From Myxococcota bacterium (GTDB taxonomy: Bacteria > Myxococcota_A > UBA9160 > UBA6930), in assembly GCA_028285625.1 (NCBI GenBank), contig JANQOX010000023.1, forward strand, positions 186,001 through 250,000: 64,000 bases of DNA. The letters run 5' to 3'. Shown here piece after piece: positions 42,901 to 52,233 of this stretch (within the stretch, counting starts at the first letter, position 1; each line of letters starts with the position of its first letter). The notes beneath the pieces were generated by a model. It saw only the letters and a program-made list of their open reading frames with translations. It did not search any database and had not been told where the DNA came from. The translations under genes were made by a program, and so were the position numbers.

Positions 42901-45900
42901 CTCTCTGGACCTCGGAGAGCCGGACAAGGCGGCCCGACACTACGAGGCGCTGCTCGCGATCGACCCGGCCCACGACGAGGCCGCCGAGTTCGTGATCGAC
43001 CGGCTCGAGCGCGAAGAGCGCCACGCCGACCTGGCGGCGGCACTCGACTCGCGAATCGCGGCGCTCTGCGCCCGCGACGGCGCCGAGGACTCGGGCGTGC
43101 TGGCGCTTCGCCTGCGCCTGGCGGCACTTCACGCGGGACCGCAGAACGCGCCCGAGCGGGCCGCCGCGATCCTCGAGCCCCTGGCGAACGACGGCACCCT
43201 GGCGATCGTGGCCGAGCCGCTGGCCGAGCTCTACGAGCGACTCGCGCGTCCTGCCCCCCTGGCCGACCTCGCTCGGCACGCGGCGGCCGCGAGCGACGAC
43301 AAGGACGAGCGCGCGCGGTGGCTCTACCGTGCCGGCGTCGCCCTGCGCGCAGCCGGGCAGGGGGACGAGGCGATCGGGTCGTTCGAACGCGCGCTCGCCG
43401 AGCGACCCGACGACGTCCCGGCGCGCGCCGCACTGCGCGACCTGCACCGCGAGCTCGGCCAGGCCGAGCCGCTGGCGCGCCTGCTCGAGGCCGACCTTCC
43501 CGAGGCCGGCGGTGCCGAAGAGCTCGCGATCCGGCGCGAGCTCGCCGAGCTTCAGGCCGGAGCACTCGGCCGACCGGCCGAGGCGCTGGCCCACCTGCGG
43601 CGGGCTCTGGTGCTGGCACCCGGTCACCGCGAGACGCTCGACCGTGCGCTCGCACTCGCCGAGCAGCAGGAACGCCACGACGAGTGGCTCGAACTGGCCG
43701 ACGAAGCGTTGGCACTCGGTTGCGCGCCGGATCGGCGCGGTGCGCTGCTGGCACGGGCCGGGACGCTCCTGCTCGAACGCGGCCGCGATGCGAGCGCGCC
43801 CGACGCCGACGACGTCGGCGGGCGAACCCGCGCCATCGCCCTGCTGCGCCAGGCGACGGTGCTGCGGCCGGATGACACCGACCTGCGGCCGCAGTTGCGC
43901 GATGCGCTCACGCGCGACCTGGCCCAGGCTTCGCCGGAGCGCGAGCCCGAGGCGCGAAACGCCCTGCTCGCGTTCCTCGAACAGGAGGCCGCGGCCTGCG
44001 CGGACGACCCCGCGCGCGCGGTGGCGCTGTGTGAGGAGGGAGCCGCGCTCGCCGGCGCCCACGGCGACGGCGACGCCACCCTGCCCTGGCTGGCGCGGCT
44101 TCGCGCGCTCGCGCCCGACGACCCGACCCTTCCGGCCCGCTGTGCCGAGGTACATCGCGCCGCCGACCGCCGCGACGCGCTCTTGCGCGCCATCGAAGCC
44201 GAGCTCGACCTCGAGATCCCTCGCGAGCGGCGCGTGGCACTGCTCGTCGAACGCGCCCAGTGTCTGGAACTGGCGTTCGATGCACCCGCCGCGGCAGTCG
44301 AATCCCTCGAAGAAGCGCGCTCGCTCGATCCGGACGCGCCCGCCCTGCTCGAGGCGCTCGACCGCCTGTTCGCCGCACTGGCGCGCCACGGCGAACGCGA
44401 TGCCGTCCTCGCCCGACGGATCGCAGTCGCAGGCAGCGATCGCGAGGCTTGCTGTGCGCTCTTGCGCGAGCGCGCCACGCTGGCGCGCCAGACCGGACGA
44501 CCGGCCGACGCCGCAGTGCATCACTTCGCCGTCCTGACGCAGGTCGCCGACCCCGAACGGCCGGCGGCTCTTCGCGCGTTCGGCGACGCGCTGGCCGAAG
44601 CCGGCCGCACCGACCTGTGGGCGCGCGCCGCGGAGGCCGAGCTCGCGGGGCTCGCGACGGGAGACGACGTCCTCTCCGAGCGCCGACGCGCACTGCACGA
44701 GGCGTTGGCCCGAGCCTGCGCAGGACCGCTGGGCCGCCCCGACGCCGCCCGCGCCCACTGGCGCGCACTGCTCGACCAGGGGCTCGCGCCAGCGGGGAGC
44801 GCCCTCGCGCGAGAGGCAGAAGACGCCCTGCTGATGGGCCTGCGACGCACGGGCGACGTGATCGCGCTGGAGTCGCGCCTCGCCACGCGCCTCGAACGGG
44901 AAGGCGAAGCCGGCACGGCCACGGCCTGGCTCGAACTCGGGCGGCTACGCCTCGAGCGGCTGCACCGCCCCACCGGCGCCTGCAACGCGTTCGAGGCGGC
45001 GTTGGAGCGCGACCCGGCCTGTCTGGCCGCGATTCGCGGCCTCCGCCAGGCGAGCGAGCGGCTGGGCCGCATGGGCGTGGTCGCCGACAGCCTCGACGCC
45101 GAGCTGGCCACCGACGCCGCGCAGGATCCCGCACTCAGAACGGCCCTGGGACGACGGCTGGGCGAGGTGGCGTGGCGGCACCTCGGCGACACGCCGCGCG
45201 CACGCGCCGCATTCGAGACGGCGCTCGAGGCCAGCCCCGAAGACCTGGGTTGCCTGCGCGCCCTCGAGGACCTGGCAGAATCGAGCGAAGACCACACCGG
45301 CGCGCTCGCCACCTTCCACCGCGAGATCGAGGTCCTGGGCGATCGCGAACCCGAGCGCCGCACCACCGCCTGGCTGCGCTGTGCAGAGATCGAGCGCGAC
45401 CACCTGGAGAATGCGTCGGCGGCACTCGCCGCCTTCGCCAGCGCCGAGCAAGCGGCGCCGATCGACCTCGAGAGCCGCAGGGCCTGGGCCAACCTGCTCG
45501 AAGCCGAAGGCGAAACCGAGACCTTCGCGCGCGTGTTCGCGGTCTGGTGCGACGACTCGAACGAACCGGTCGCCGACGATTGGCTGCGCCTCGCGAACGC
45601 CCTGGCCGAGATCGGTCGCGGCGGAGAGGCCCTCGAACGCGCCGAGCGCGCAGCCGAAGTCGGCGCCGAACGCACCGACGTCTGGGACCGGGTCGCAGAG
45701 CTGGCCGAAGCCGAGGGCGACGTGGCCCGTGCGTCGGAGGCGCTCGAGCGCGGGGCGGAGACGGTTGCGGGCCGCGAGGCCGCGACCCGCCGACTGGCCG
45801 CCGGCCGCGTCGTCGAGGATCACGCTCCCGAGCGCGCATTCGACCTGCTGTTCCGGGCGAGCTGCGATGACGCGGCACATCCCGGCGTGCAGGCCGCGCT

Positions 45901-47845
45901 GGCCAGGGTGGCCGTGGTGGTCGATCGCGACGAAGTCGCGCACCGGGCCGCCGCGCGCGCCCTCGAGGTGGACGGCGCCGACCCGCTGGCGGCGGAGCTA
46001 CGCCTGGCCACGGCCCTGCTCGGTGCCCAGGCCGCGCGTCGATGCGTGCGACTGGGGGAGTCGGCACAGCTTCTGGAATCGGCCCTTCGGCTGGAGCCCA
46101 GCCACGAGGATGCCCTCGCCTGGCATGGCGAGGTCCGGTTCGAGTTGGGCGACTTCGAAGCCGCGGCTCGCTCGCTCACCGCGCGACTCGAAGCCGACGA
46201 GGAAGATCCCGCACGTCCGCAGCACCTGGCCCTCCTGGGCGAGGCGCTGGTGCGCTGCGGAGACCGCGCGGCGGGATGCGATCGGCTGCGCGAGGCGCTC
46301 GCTCTCGACGGCGACCTCGACCGTGCGCACCAGGCCCTGGCGGCCGCGCTCGAGGCGGCATCGCGCGAAGGCGAGCGCAGCCAGGTGCCCGAGGCCGTCA
46401 CGGTACTTTGCACCTGGGCCGCGCGCGCCGAGGACGATGAAGACCGGGGCGTGCGCCTGGCGCGCGCCGCCGAACTCGAACTCCTGGGCGGCGTGGGCGA
46501 AGCCGCGGCCGAGTCGCTGTTCCGCCAGGCCGTCGCCGCGGCACCGGGTGCGGGAGCCGCCTGGTCGCGCCTGGCGAGCCTGCTCCAACAGCAGGGGCGC
46601 GGCGACGACGCGCTCGAAACCTGCAGCACCGCGATCACGGCGATCGACGACGGAGTCGGCCTGGCCGACCTGCACGCCCTGCGCGGAGGCCTGCTGGCCG
46701 ACCGCGGGCAGGCGCTCGAGGCGGCTCGCGACTGGCAGCAGGCGGCGCAGCAGGACCCCGAACGCGGCGAGGCGGCCCTCGAAGCGGCTCGCCTCTACCG
46801 CGAGCAGGGAGACTGGAACCTCGCGGCCGCTGTCCTTCGAGACTTCGCCGAGGCCGTGCCGGAATCGGCCCGTTCGCAAGCGGCAGCGCCCTTCCACGAG
46901 CTCGGCCGCCTGCTCGCCGGACCTCTGGAGGACCTGCCCGGGGCCATCGACGCCCACCGACACGCGCTCGAGGCCGACCCGCAGCTCGAGGCGGCACACG
47001 AAGCCCTCGCGAGCCTGCTGGTGCATCGCCCCGAGCATTGGAACGAAGCGGTCCGCTACCACGCGGCGCTGCTCCAGGACGACCCGATCCGGCTGGCCTC
47101 GCTGCGCGCCCTGGCCCATGTGGCCGAAGGCCGCGGGGTCGACCGTGCAAGCGCGGGCCTGGCCGCAATCTTGAGGGCGCTCGGCGTAGCGACCTCCGCA
47201 GAGTGCGCCCTGGCTCCGGCGCGCCCGCCGGGGCTCACGGAGGCCGTCTCCGCGGGGCTGCCGGACCCGCTCGAAGAGTGCGCTCGGCAGCTTGCGGTGG
47301 GTGCGGCCGAGGAGATCAGCGAAGCGCTCGGCGGAAGTGCCGGCTCGGGAGCACGCGCCGGCGATGCCGTGAGTCGGCTGCGTGCCGCCATCGCCGAGCA
47401 GGAGGCCGCGCTCTCGGCCCCTGGACTCGTGGCGCTTCCGCCCGAGGAGGTCGGCGCTGCGATCGCGCTGGTTGCACGCCTGGCCGAGGACCGCACCACG
47501 GTGCGGGCGGACGGCCACCTGGTGAACGCGCTCGGCGCGACCCTGGGGCGGCGTGCCCTGCGGCGCGCGCGCCGGACCCTGGACACCTGGCGGGCCGAGG
47601 ACATCGCCCAGATCGATTGGACGGACTTCCGCGTGTCGCTGCGCAGCCTGGCCGCCATGGCCGCACTCGAGGCCGAGGATGCGCAGCTGCGCACCGCGTT
47701 CCTCGCATGGCTGGGCGAAGGCGACGAAGCCCGCGCCATCGCCGACGAGTCCGACCTGCGCGCGCGCGTGGCCGCGTGTCCGGAAGCCCGTGACCTGCTC
47801 GTTCGCCTGATCGAGGCCTGCGTGCGCGCGCTGGGAGCCGCCTAG
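39902..47845 (+). CDS. Giant tetratricopeptide-repeat protein
   Basis: 2647 residues from a TTG at 39902 with a G-run ribosome-binding site 5 nt upstream. Almost the entire length is helical TPR-like repeats of the form W/AL-ELYEDRL, E-ADRA-ELYRRAL-DP, ALE-L. Each block of ~70-110 residues ends in a DP-(x)-(A)L motif, and E/A/R/L dominate. No signal peptide or membrane helix was seen, so it is probably a cytosolic scaffold. Similar giant TPR proteins occur in myxobacteria, where some serve gliding motility; that link is inferred. The last ~90 residues (LDTWRAEDIAQIDWTDF onward) are distinct. A PilZ gene follows 52 nt later, suggesting a shared c-di-GMP-related role. Confidence 0.8.
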   Translation: MSDSTLAQLRARFEASPGDRAAFEALEEQLFVRGEWAPLVALYDDRLAAPEVAADGPDAGRRERARVLFRKGQVLEERRLEADRAIDCYREVLDLDPGFRPALQQLRGLFARREDWDEVLLAAERESAIEMPAPERARFATEVGEIYEQRLSDAEQALVQYEDALQADPDHVAALLGAARAHVSLGAPRAAAAALERATERLRGADRAPALVAWAELCEGELGEADRAPELYRRALTDDPRCERALESLSWEAGRSGNWEMLDDLCERRFEVATGAVRRLAIAHEAARGQLEGARNPRAARHWLDRAESLFGDDPVVPMLRADCEGLAGDRKAREPHLRRALALAGDAIPESVLRECAELAMARGDGEQAAQDFQALLARTGPVPETLEPFEEVLAELGRDDELDELLVLAAGSAGGTQRTELWLRLASLREQREDADSAREALENAARTDPGHPEVCQRLESIYRADADGSALRTHLERSLAAATEPARQVALRCALGDQALDAGDEDAAQSHFEAALVLSADEPRARQGLERIALASGDPASIAETFEAESRITTDPERLRFLCTELTRIHRELDAPERALDACQRLLEHVPDHEPALRAKLSLEEALGHDDERLATLTRLEDFSAGADLAALRRDRARLLEARNDLDGCIDALNDALRADPDDRESLCALLGPLETRARHAERADVLRRLAADAPAEHARELRVELAVLLEEQLGDAAGAIDVLEALVESGQAPEETLPRLERLLERTGRDRALEALLARRRALLDAGGAEALALDRRRAELLAGPLDRPDEAADLLLGLREALPEEAALGEQLERALRAARRHDALAELLAERAANERDPERRSALELERADLLATLGEHDASIALLGELAERGGVHGLAAESRIDASLERGGAFEALAERLEARLDQVPLQERVAVHEWLVHLYRDRLQDPQRAADHLDAAARRARDRVDLWQALVQLHDREGCTASVRDAIEGELGCALDTHRARGLHARAATISLDLGEPDKAARHYEALLAIDPAHDEAAEFVIDRLEREERHADLAAALDSRIAALCARDGAEDSGVLALRLRLAALHAGPQNAPERAAAILEPLANDGTLAIVAEPLAELYERLARPAPLADLARHAAAASDDKDERARWLYRAGVALRAAGQGDEAIGSFERALAERPDDVPARAALRDLHRELGQAEPLARLLEADLPEAGGAEELAIRRELAELQAGALGRPAEALAHLRRALVLAPGHRETLDRALALAEQQERHDEWLELADEALALGCAPDRRGALLARAGTLLLERGRDASAPDADDVGGRTRAIALLRQATVLRPDDTDLRPQLRDALTRDLAQASPEREPEARNALLAFLEQEAAACADDPARAVALCEEGAALAGAHGDGDATLPWLARLRALAPDDPTLPARCAEVHRAADRRDALLRAIEAELDLEIPRERRVALLVERAQCLELAFDAPAAAVESLEEARSLDPDAPALLEALDRLFAALARHGERDAVLARRIAVAGSDREACCALLRERATLARQTGRPADAAVHHFAVLTQVADPERPAALRAFGDALAEAGRTDLWARAAEAELAGLATGDDVLSERRRALHEALARACAGPLGRPDAARAHWRALLDQGLAPAGSALAREAEDALLMGLRRTGDVIALESRLATRLEREGEAGTATAWLELGRLRLERLHRPTGACNAFEAALERDPACLAAIRGLRQASERLGRMGVVADSLDAELATDAAQDPALRTALGRRLGEVAWRHLGDTPRARAAFETALEASPEDLGCLRALEDLAESSEDHTGALATFHREIEVLGDREPERRTTAWLRCAEIERDHLENASAALAAFASAEQAAPIDLESRRAWANLLEAEGETETFARVFAVWCDDSNEPVADDWLRLANALAEIGRGGEALERAERAAEVGAERTDVWDRVAELAEAEGDVARASEALERGAETVAGREAATRRLAAGRVVEDHAPERAFDLLFRASCDDAAHPGVQAALARVAVVVDRDEVAHRAAARALEVDGADPLAAELRLATALLGAQAARRCVRLGESAQLLESALRLEPSHEDALAWHGEVRFELGDFEAAARSLTARLEADEEDPARPQHLALLGEALVRCGDRAAGCDRLREALALDGDLDRAHQALAAALEAASREGERSQVPEAVTVLCTWAARAEDDEDRGVRLARAAELELLGGVGEAAAESLFRQAVAAAPGAGAAWSRLASLLQQQGRGDDALETCSTAITAIDDGVGLADLHALRGGLLADRGQALEAARDWQQAAQQDPERGEAALEAARLYREQGDWNLAAAVLRDFAEAVPESARSQAAAPFHELGRLLAGPLEDLPGAIDAHRHALEADPQLEAAHEALASLLVHRPEHWNEAVRYHAALLQDDPIRLASLRALAHVAEGRGVDRASAGLAAILRALGVATSAECALAPARPPGLTEAVSAGLPDPLEECARQLAVGAAEEISEALGGSAGSGARAGDAVSRLRAAIAEQEAALSAPGLVALPPEEVGAAIALVARLAEDRTTVRADGHLVNALGATLGRRALRRARRTLDTWRAEDIAQIDWTDFRVSLRSLAAMAALEAEDAQLRTAFLAWLGEGDEARAIADESDLRARVAACPEARDLLVRLIEACVRALGAA

Positions 47846-47897
47846 CCATGGGCCGCCTGCGGATCGCGCAGCGCTCCAGAATCGGGTGGGCGACCTA

Positions 47898-48239
47898 GTG
47901 GGCCGTCACACCGGACCTTCGCGCCGGCGCTTTCGCCGGGTCACCGTGCGCGTACTCGTCGACTACGTGGCCAACGGGCGCGTGCGCTGCGACTACGCCA
48001 CGACCCTGGGCGCAGGCGGCCTGTTCGTCTCCACCGACGACCCGCTGCCCGGAGGCAGCGAGACCCGGCTGCGCTTCCGCGTACCGGGCTCGGACCGCCT
48101 GGTCGAGGTGGATGCGCGGGTCGTCTGGGTGGTGAAGCCCGGCGAGGCCGGCAGTGTCACCCCGGGCATGGGCCTCACCTTCACCGACGCAGCCGAGACC
48201 GCAGAACTCGCGCGCGAACTCGCGAGTCTGGCCTCCTAG
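47898..48239 (+). CDS. Small PilZ-domain protein
   Basis: 113 residues from the GTG at 47898 with GGTGGG 7 nt upstream; a GTG at 47886 is an alternative. Single PilZ domain: RRRFRRVTVRVLVDY supplies the arginine cluster and TTLGAGGLFVST sits at the second motif, where the usual D/N-x-S-x-x-G is replaced by LGAGG, so c-di-GMP binding may be weak. The end (VTPGMGLTFTDAAE) is typical. It follows the giant TPR gene by 52 bp on the same strand and is convergent with lpxC. Confidence 0.75.
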   Translation: MGRHTGPSRRRFRRVTVRVLVDYVANGRVRCDYATTLGAGGLFVSTDDPLPGGSETRLRFRVPGSDRLVEVDARVVWVVKPGEAGSVTPGMGLTFTDAAETAELARELASLAS

Positions 48240-48274
48240 AGAGCCGTCACCGGGGCTTCGCCACCGGGCGGAGG

Positions 48275-49192
48275 CTAGGCAGAGACGCGGATCGGCGCGG
48301 GGCTCGGCATCAGGCCCGGGCCCGCTGCGGGCAAGCCCCTGGGCTCGACGCGCGAGGCGCGCGGCGTGTCGCGCAGGTGGGCCACCAACTGCTGGTGCAA
48401 CGCGTGGCCGCCCCGCTCGACGATCACGTGGCCATCGACCGGCAGGCCCAGCATGGCCAGGTCGCCGATCAGGTCGAGAACCTTGTGGCGAACGAACTCG
48501 TCGGGCCAGCGAAGGCCGTCGCGGTTCAGCACTCGGCTGTCATCGAGCACGACGGTGTTGTCGAGGTTGCCGCCGCGAGCGAGACCGCTGCGCCAGAGGG
48601 CCTCGACCTCTTCGAGGAAGCCGTAGGTCCGCGCTCGGCAGATCTCGGTCTCGAAGGTGTCCTCGTCGATGCGCATGCCGCGCAGCGACTGCCGGCCGAT
48701 CGCCGGGTGGGCGTAGTCGACGGCGTAGCTGATGCGCAGGCCGCGCGCGGGCTCGACCCGGATCATGCGCTCGCCATCGCGCAGCTCGAAGGCCTCGCGG
48801 ATGCGCAACCGGGCTCGCGGAACCTCCTGATCGAAGGTTCCCGCCGCACGGATCAGGAACACGAAGGAGGCGGCGCTTCCGTCCATCACCGGGACTTCGG
48901 GGCCGTCCACCTCGATGCGGACGTTGTCGATGTGCAGGCCGTGGAGCGCCGCGAGCAGGTGCTCGACGGTGCCCACCGTCGCATCGCCACGACCCAGGGT
49001 GGTGGCGTTGCGGGTCGACGTGACCGAGTCCGGCCGGGCCGGAATCTCCACGGGATGGGCCAGGTCCGTCCGGACGAAGACGACGCCCGTGCCCGTACGC
49101 GCCGGATGCAGCGTCATCTGCACGGGTGCCCCGGAGTGCAGGCCGATGCCCGTGCACGAAATCTTCTCAGCGATCGTTCGCTGGGTCTGCAA
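48275..49192 (-). CDS. lpxC: UDP-3-O-acyl-N-acetylglucosamine deacetylase
   Basis: 305 residues. Zinc/catalytic motifs: GTVEHLLAALHGL (zinc His and catalytic Glu region), VPVMDGSAASFVF, RHKVLDLIGDLAMLGLPVDGHV (zinc His and Asp), and the C-terminal HALHQQLVAHL. It catalyses the committed step of lipid A synthesis, which shows the organism makes LPS. A C-terminal Pro-rich extension of ~25 residues is unusual. The gene stands alone, not in a dcw/ftsZ cluster, with a strong sigma-54-type element ~135 bp upstream. Confidence 0.96.
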   Translation of the reverse strand: MQTQRTIAEKISCTGIGLHSGAPVQMTLHPARTGTGVVFVRTDLAHPVEIPARPDSVTSTRNATTLGRGDATVGTVEHLLAALHGLHIDNVRIEVDGPEVPVMDGSAASFVFLIRAAGTFDQEVPRARLRIREAFELRDGERMIRVEPARGLRISYAVDYAHPAIGRQSLRGMRIDEDTFETEICRARTYGFLEEVEALWRSGLARGGNLDNTVVLDDSRVLNRDGLRWPDEFVRHKVLDLIGDLAMLGLPVDGHVIVERGGHALHQQLVAHLRDTPRASRVEPRGLPAAGPGLMPSPAPIRVSA

Positions 49193-49315
49193 GGTTCCCC
49201 CCTCGGCGCCTCAACATCCGTCGCCTGCGCGGGCCGCTCGGGGGTGCGGCCGGGCACTGGCGAGATTCGGATGCCCCCTCCCGGGCTCGGACCTCGTCCT
49301 CGGTTGCGCTTCGTG

Positions 49316-49343
49316 GCCCCTTACATAGCAAGGGGCGTGCCGA
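49316..49343 (-). promoter_or_regulatory. Sigma-54 (-24/-12) promoter element upstream of lpxC
   Basis: On the minus strand TCGGCACGCCCCTTGCT (49343-49327) matches 12 of 13 positions of the RpoN consensus, with GG and GC 10 nt apart. The -12 region overlaps a perfect inverted repeat GCCCCTT/AAGGGGC (49316-49336) and an extended -10-like TGCTATGTA. Predicted start near 49317, leader ~125 nt. Confidence 0.6.
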
Positions 49344-49585
49344 GAATCGTCCGATTCAGGTAGCGTTCACCGCAGCGACCGGTCCGCAGGCCTCAACGGG
49401 ACCGATTCACTCGTGATTCCAGTTGGTTGCGGCTTCGTGACCACTCTGTCCGGGATCCACCGGAGGTTCCCCTTGGGGAGCGCGATTTCGGCCAGGGGCG
49501 CCCGGAAGCCGTTTCGAGTGACGTTTGAGTTACGGCTGTGATGATCGCATCACGATCCGTCGGCAGCCCGCGACGTGCCCCAGGA
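49344..49585. other. Gene-free gap with a palindrome between lpxC promoter and kinase gene end
   Basis: The 462-bp gap between lpxC (start 49192) and the Ser/Thr kinase stop (49655) holds no convincing gene. The notable element is GTGATG-ATCG-CATCAC at 49538-49553, a perfect 6-bp inverted repeat that could bind a regulator acting on the lpxC promoter ~200 bp away. Confidence 0.45.
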
Positions 49586-49619
49586 GCGCCCGGTCGCCTC
49601 GTTTGCCCCGACCGGGCGC
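49586..49619 (-). terminator. Terminator-like hairpin after the TPR-kinase gene
   Basis: GCGCCCGGTCG and CGACCGGGCGC form a perfect 11-bp stem with a 12-nt loop, 35 nt beyond the kinase stop. No U-run, but stability is high. Confidence 0.5.
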
Positions 49620-49654
49620 CTGGAAGGCCCCGGATCGGTGGTCAGGCCCGGCCG

Positions 49655-52168
49655 TCAGCTGGCCCCACCGAGCTTGGCGAGCGCGGGCCGCGCGAGTGCG
49701 GCGATCTCGCCGGCGGTCTGGAAGCGAGCCGCCGGGTCCTTCTGCATGCACTTGAAGATGATCTGGGCCAGCAGCTTGGGCAGCTTCGGGTTGACCTCGA
49801 GCGGGTTCGGGGGCGGGGTGTGCACGTGGTGGTAGGGCACGTTGCCCTCCTTGAACGGCAGCCGCCCCGTGGCCATCTCGAACACACTCACGCCCAGGCT
49901 GTAGAGGTCGGTGCGGTGGTCGACGTTCTTGCCCAGCGTCTGCTCCGGGCTCATGTAGTACGGCGTCCCCGAGACCAGCGTCGTGTGGTTGCGCACCTCT
50001 TCCACCACCTTGGCCAACCCGAAGTCCATGATCTTGGCCTTGCGGTCCTTGGTCCACATGGTGTTGGCGGTCTTCACGTCGCGGTGCACGACCTTCTGCT
50101 GGTGTGCGAAGTCGAGGGCCTCGCACATCTGGAGCAACACGTGAAAGACGCCCGCAGGCGAGACCACGCCCCGGCGCTGAACGATCTCCTTGAGGGTCGT
50201 GCCGTCCACGTACTCCATCGCGATGTAGAAGGCGCCGGCCTGCTCGCCGGCGTCGTAGACGGTCACGATGTTGGGGTGGTTCAATCGCGCGGCGCTCTTC
50301 GCCTCGCGCAGGAAGTTCTTGAGGGCTTCGGGATTGTCGCGGAGCGCATCGGGCAGCATCTTGAGCGCGACCTTGCGGTCGAGCACGGTGTCGCGCGCCG
50401 CATACACGATGCCCATGCCGCCGCGGCCGAGTTCGCCCTCGATCTCGTAGCGCGGCGGCCGGTTGGGGTCGGCGGGCTCACCCGTCGGGAGCTCGCGCAG
50501 CTGCGTGCGCAGGGTGGACAGCCGGCCCTCGACGTCGCGGTGGGCGGCGTCGAAGGTCTCGATTCGTTCGTACGCCTCTACGGCCTCCTGAAGCTCTCCC
50601 TGGGCCTCGAGCGACCGGGCCAGGACGTAGTGGAGCCCGACGTTGCCGGTCGCCACCTCGTCTTCGCCGACGGCGTGGCGCAGCTTCCGGGCGGCCAGGT
50701 CGAACTTGCCCCGCTGGGCGAACAGACGGCCCAGGAGGCCGCTCGCAGCGCGCTGGTCCTCACCCGGGGGCACCTCCTTCAGGGCGGCCATGGCCTCGTC
50801 CTGACGGCCCTCGCGCAGGTGGATCTCGGCGGCCCGCAGCAGCTGGCCATCCTGGGCCAGCAGGGCGGCCTCGCGAGCGGAGTCACCCAACTGGGCCGCG
50901 CACTCTGCAGCTTCTTCGAACTGGCCCATGCGCTCGAAGCAAGCGAGCGCCGCGCCGTGGTCGCCGGCCAGGCGGAACATCTCGCCGGCCTGCGGCGCAT
51001 CGCCCTGCTGCTCGTAGCACTCGCCCGCCATCTTGTAGTCCTCGAGCAGGCGGTAGAGATCGCCGGCGGCGGCGTAGTCGCGCGCCTGGACCAGCAGGCG
51101 CGCGGCCTCCTCCTGGTCGCCGCGGTCGCGGTGGTACTCGCCCAGGATCTGCGCGGCGGACTCCTCCTCACCGATCCGGCGCAGCGCCTCCGCGGCGCGC
51201 GGCGCATCGCCCGCGCGCTGGTACAGCTCGGCCGCGGCATCGAAGCGCTCGAGGCGCAGTGCGATCTCGGCCGCCGCCTCCCAGCACTCTCCGCGGGTGA
51301 GCACCGCCTCGGCCGCTTCGAGATCGCCGGCGCGTCCGAACAGCGTCCCGGCCCGTTCGACCATCACGCGCAGTGCCTTCTGTCGCCCTGGGTCCTGCCC
51401 GGCGCCCGTGCGCGCCGTCTCTTCGTTGATCACGAGCGACAGGCAGCGCGCCGCATCCGCCCAGGCGTCGGCCTGCTCGAACGCGTCGGCGGCCTGGCGG
51501 TGGAACTCGCAGCGCTCGTAGCACTCGCCGGCCTTTCGATGCTCACCGGCCTTCTCGTACATCTCGCCGGCCACGCTCATGCGGCCCGCCGTCACGTAGC
51601 AATCCGCGGCGCGCGCGTGATCGTTCTGGGCCGCGTAGATGGTGCCGGCCGTCTCGTGTTGGCCGGCCTGGACGTAGAGTTCGGCGGCCTCGGCAAAGCG
51701 GTTCTGGTCGTGGCGGATCTCCGCGGCCCGCACGCGCTCGCCCGCCTGCTCGTAGTAGCGGGCGGCCTCGTCGAGCAGGCCGCTGTGGAAGCAGAGCTCG
51801 GCGGCCTCGACGACCAGACCCTTGCGCGCCGCGCTGGCCGCCTGGCGTGAGGCCTTTCGGGCGCTGCGCTTGTCCGGGGCAGCGCCCTCGGTGGCGGTCA
51901 CCTCGGGCTCGGAGGCGCCGCCACCGCGGACAGCCAGCACCAGCAGGGCGAGGCCGAGAACGACGAGGGCCGGGCCTCCAATGGGGCCCACGAGCAGCCC
52001 CAGCAGCGCGTCGATGCGCTCGCGGCCGAGGGGTTCGGCCGCCTTCACCAGTGCCCGAATCGCGCTCGCGATCGGGTCCAGGTCCGGGCGCAGCCAGCCC
52101 GCGACGCCCAATGCGCCGAGCGCGAGGGCCGGAAGACCCAGTAGCAGTGCCAGCGCCCGTCGGACCAC
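49655..52168 (-). CDS. Membrane TPR - Ser/Thr protein kinase
   Basis: 837 residues from the GTG at 52168. Two N-terminal hydrophobic helices (~5-25 and ~60-82) anchor it. Residues ~110-540 are about a dozen and a half short helical repeats of the pattern A-x-CYE-x-AG-(E/D)-x-x-x-A-(G/A)-E/D, TPR-like. The kinase domain (~573-835) is C-terminal: glycine loop GRGGMGIVYAA, VALKML, HRDVKTANTM, MDFGLAKV, SGTPYYMSPEQ, TDLYSLGVSVFEMATG. The catalytic loop has Thr in place of the usual Pro (HRDVKPAN), a minor oddity. It probably phosphorylates cytosolic partners recruited by the repeats. Most bacterial STPKs have the opposite domain order. Confidence 0.88.
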   Translation of the reverse strand: MVRRALALLLGLPALALGALGVAGWLRPDLDPIASAIRALVKAAEPLGRERIDALLGLLVGPIGGPALVVLGLALLVLAVRGGGASEPEVTATEGAAPDKRSARKASRQAASAARKGLVVEAAELCFHSGLLDEAARYYEQAGERVRAAEIRHDQNRFAEAAELYVQAGQHETAGTIYAAQNDHARAADCYVTAGRMSVAGEMYEKAGEHRKAGECYERCEFHRQAADAFEQADAWADAARCLSLVINEETARTGAGQDPGRQKALRVMVERAGTLFGRAGDLEAAEAVLTRGECWEAAAEIALRLERFDAAAELYQRAGDAPRAAEALRRIGEEESAAQILGEYHRDRGDQEEAARLLVQARDYAAAGDLYRLLEDYKMAGECYEQQGDAPQAGEMFRLAGDHGAALACFERMGQFEEAAECAAQLGDSAREAALLAQDGQLLRAAEIHLREGRQDEAMAALKEVPPGEDQRAASGLLGRLFAQRGKFDLAARKLRHAVGEDEVATGNVGLHYVLARSLEAQGELQEAVEAYERIETFDAAHRDVEGRLSTLRTQLRELPTGEPADPNRPPRYEIEGELGRGGMGIVYAARDTVLDRKVALKMLPDALRDNPEALKNFLREAKSAARLNHPNIVTVYDAGEQAGAFYIAMEYVDGTTLKEIVQRRGVVSPAGVFHVLLQMCEALDFAHQQKVVHRDVKTANTMWTKDRKAKIMDFGLAKVVEEVRNHTTLVSGTPYYMSPEQTLGKNVDHRTDLYSLGVSVFEMATGRLPFKEGNVPYHHVHTPPPNPLEVNPKLPKLLAQIIFKCMQKDPAARFQTAGEIAALARPALAKLGGAS

Positions 52169-52233
52169 GTTCGAATCGCCCCCTGGGGCCGCCCATCCGG
52201 ACCCCGCGAGCCCTCGTATCGGCCTGCGGGCAC

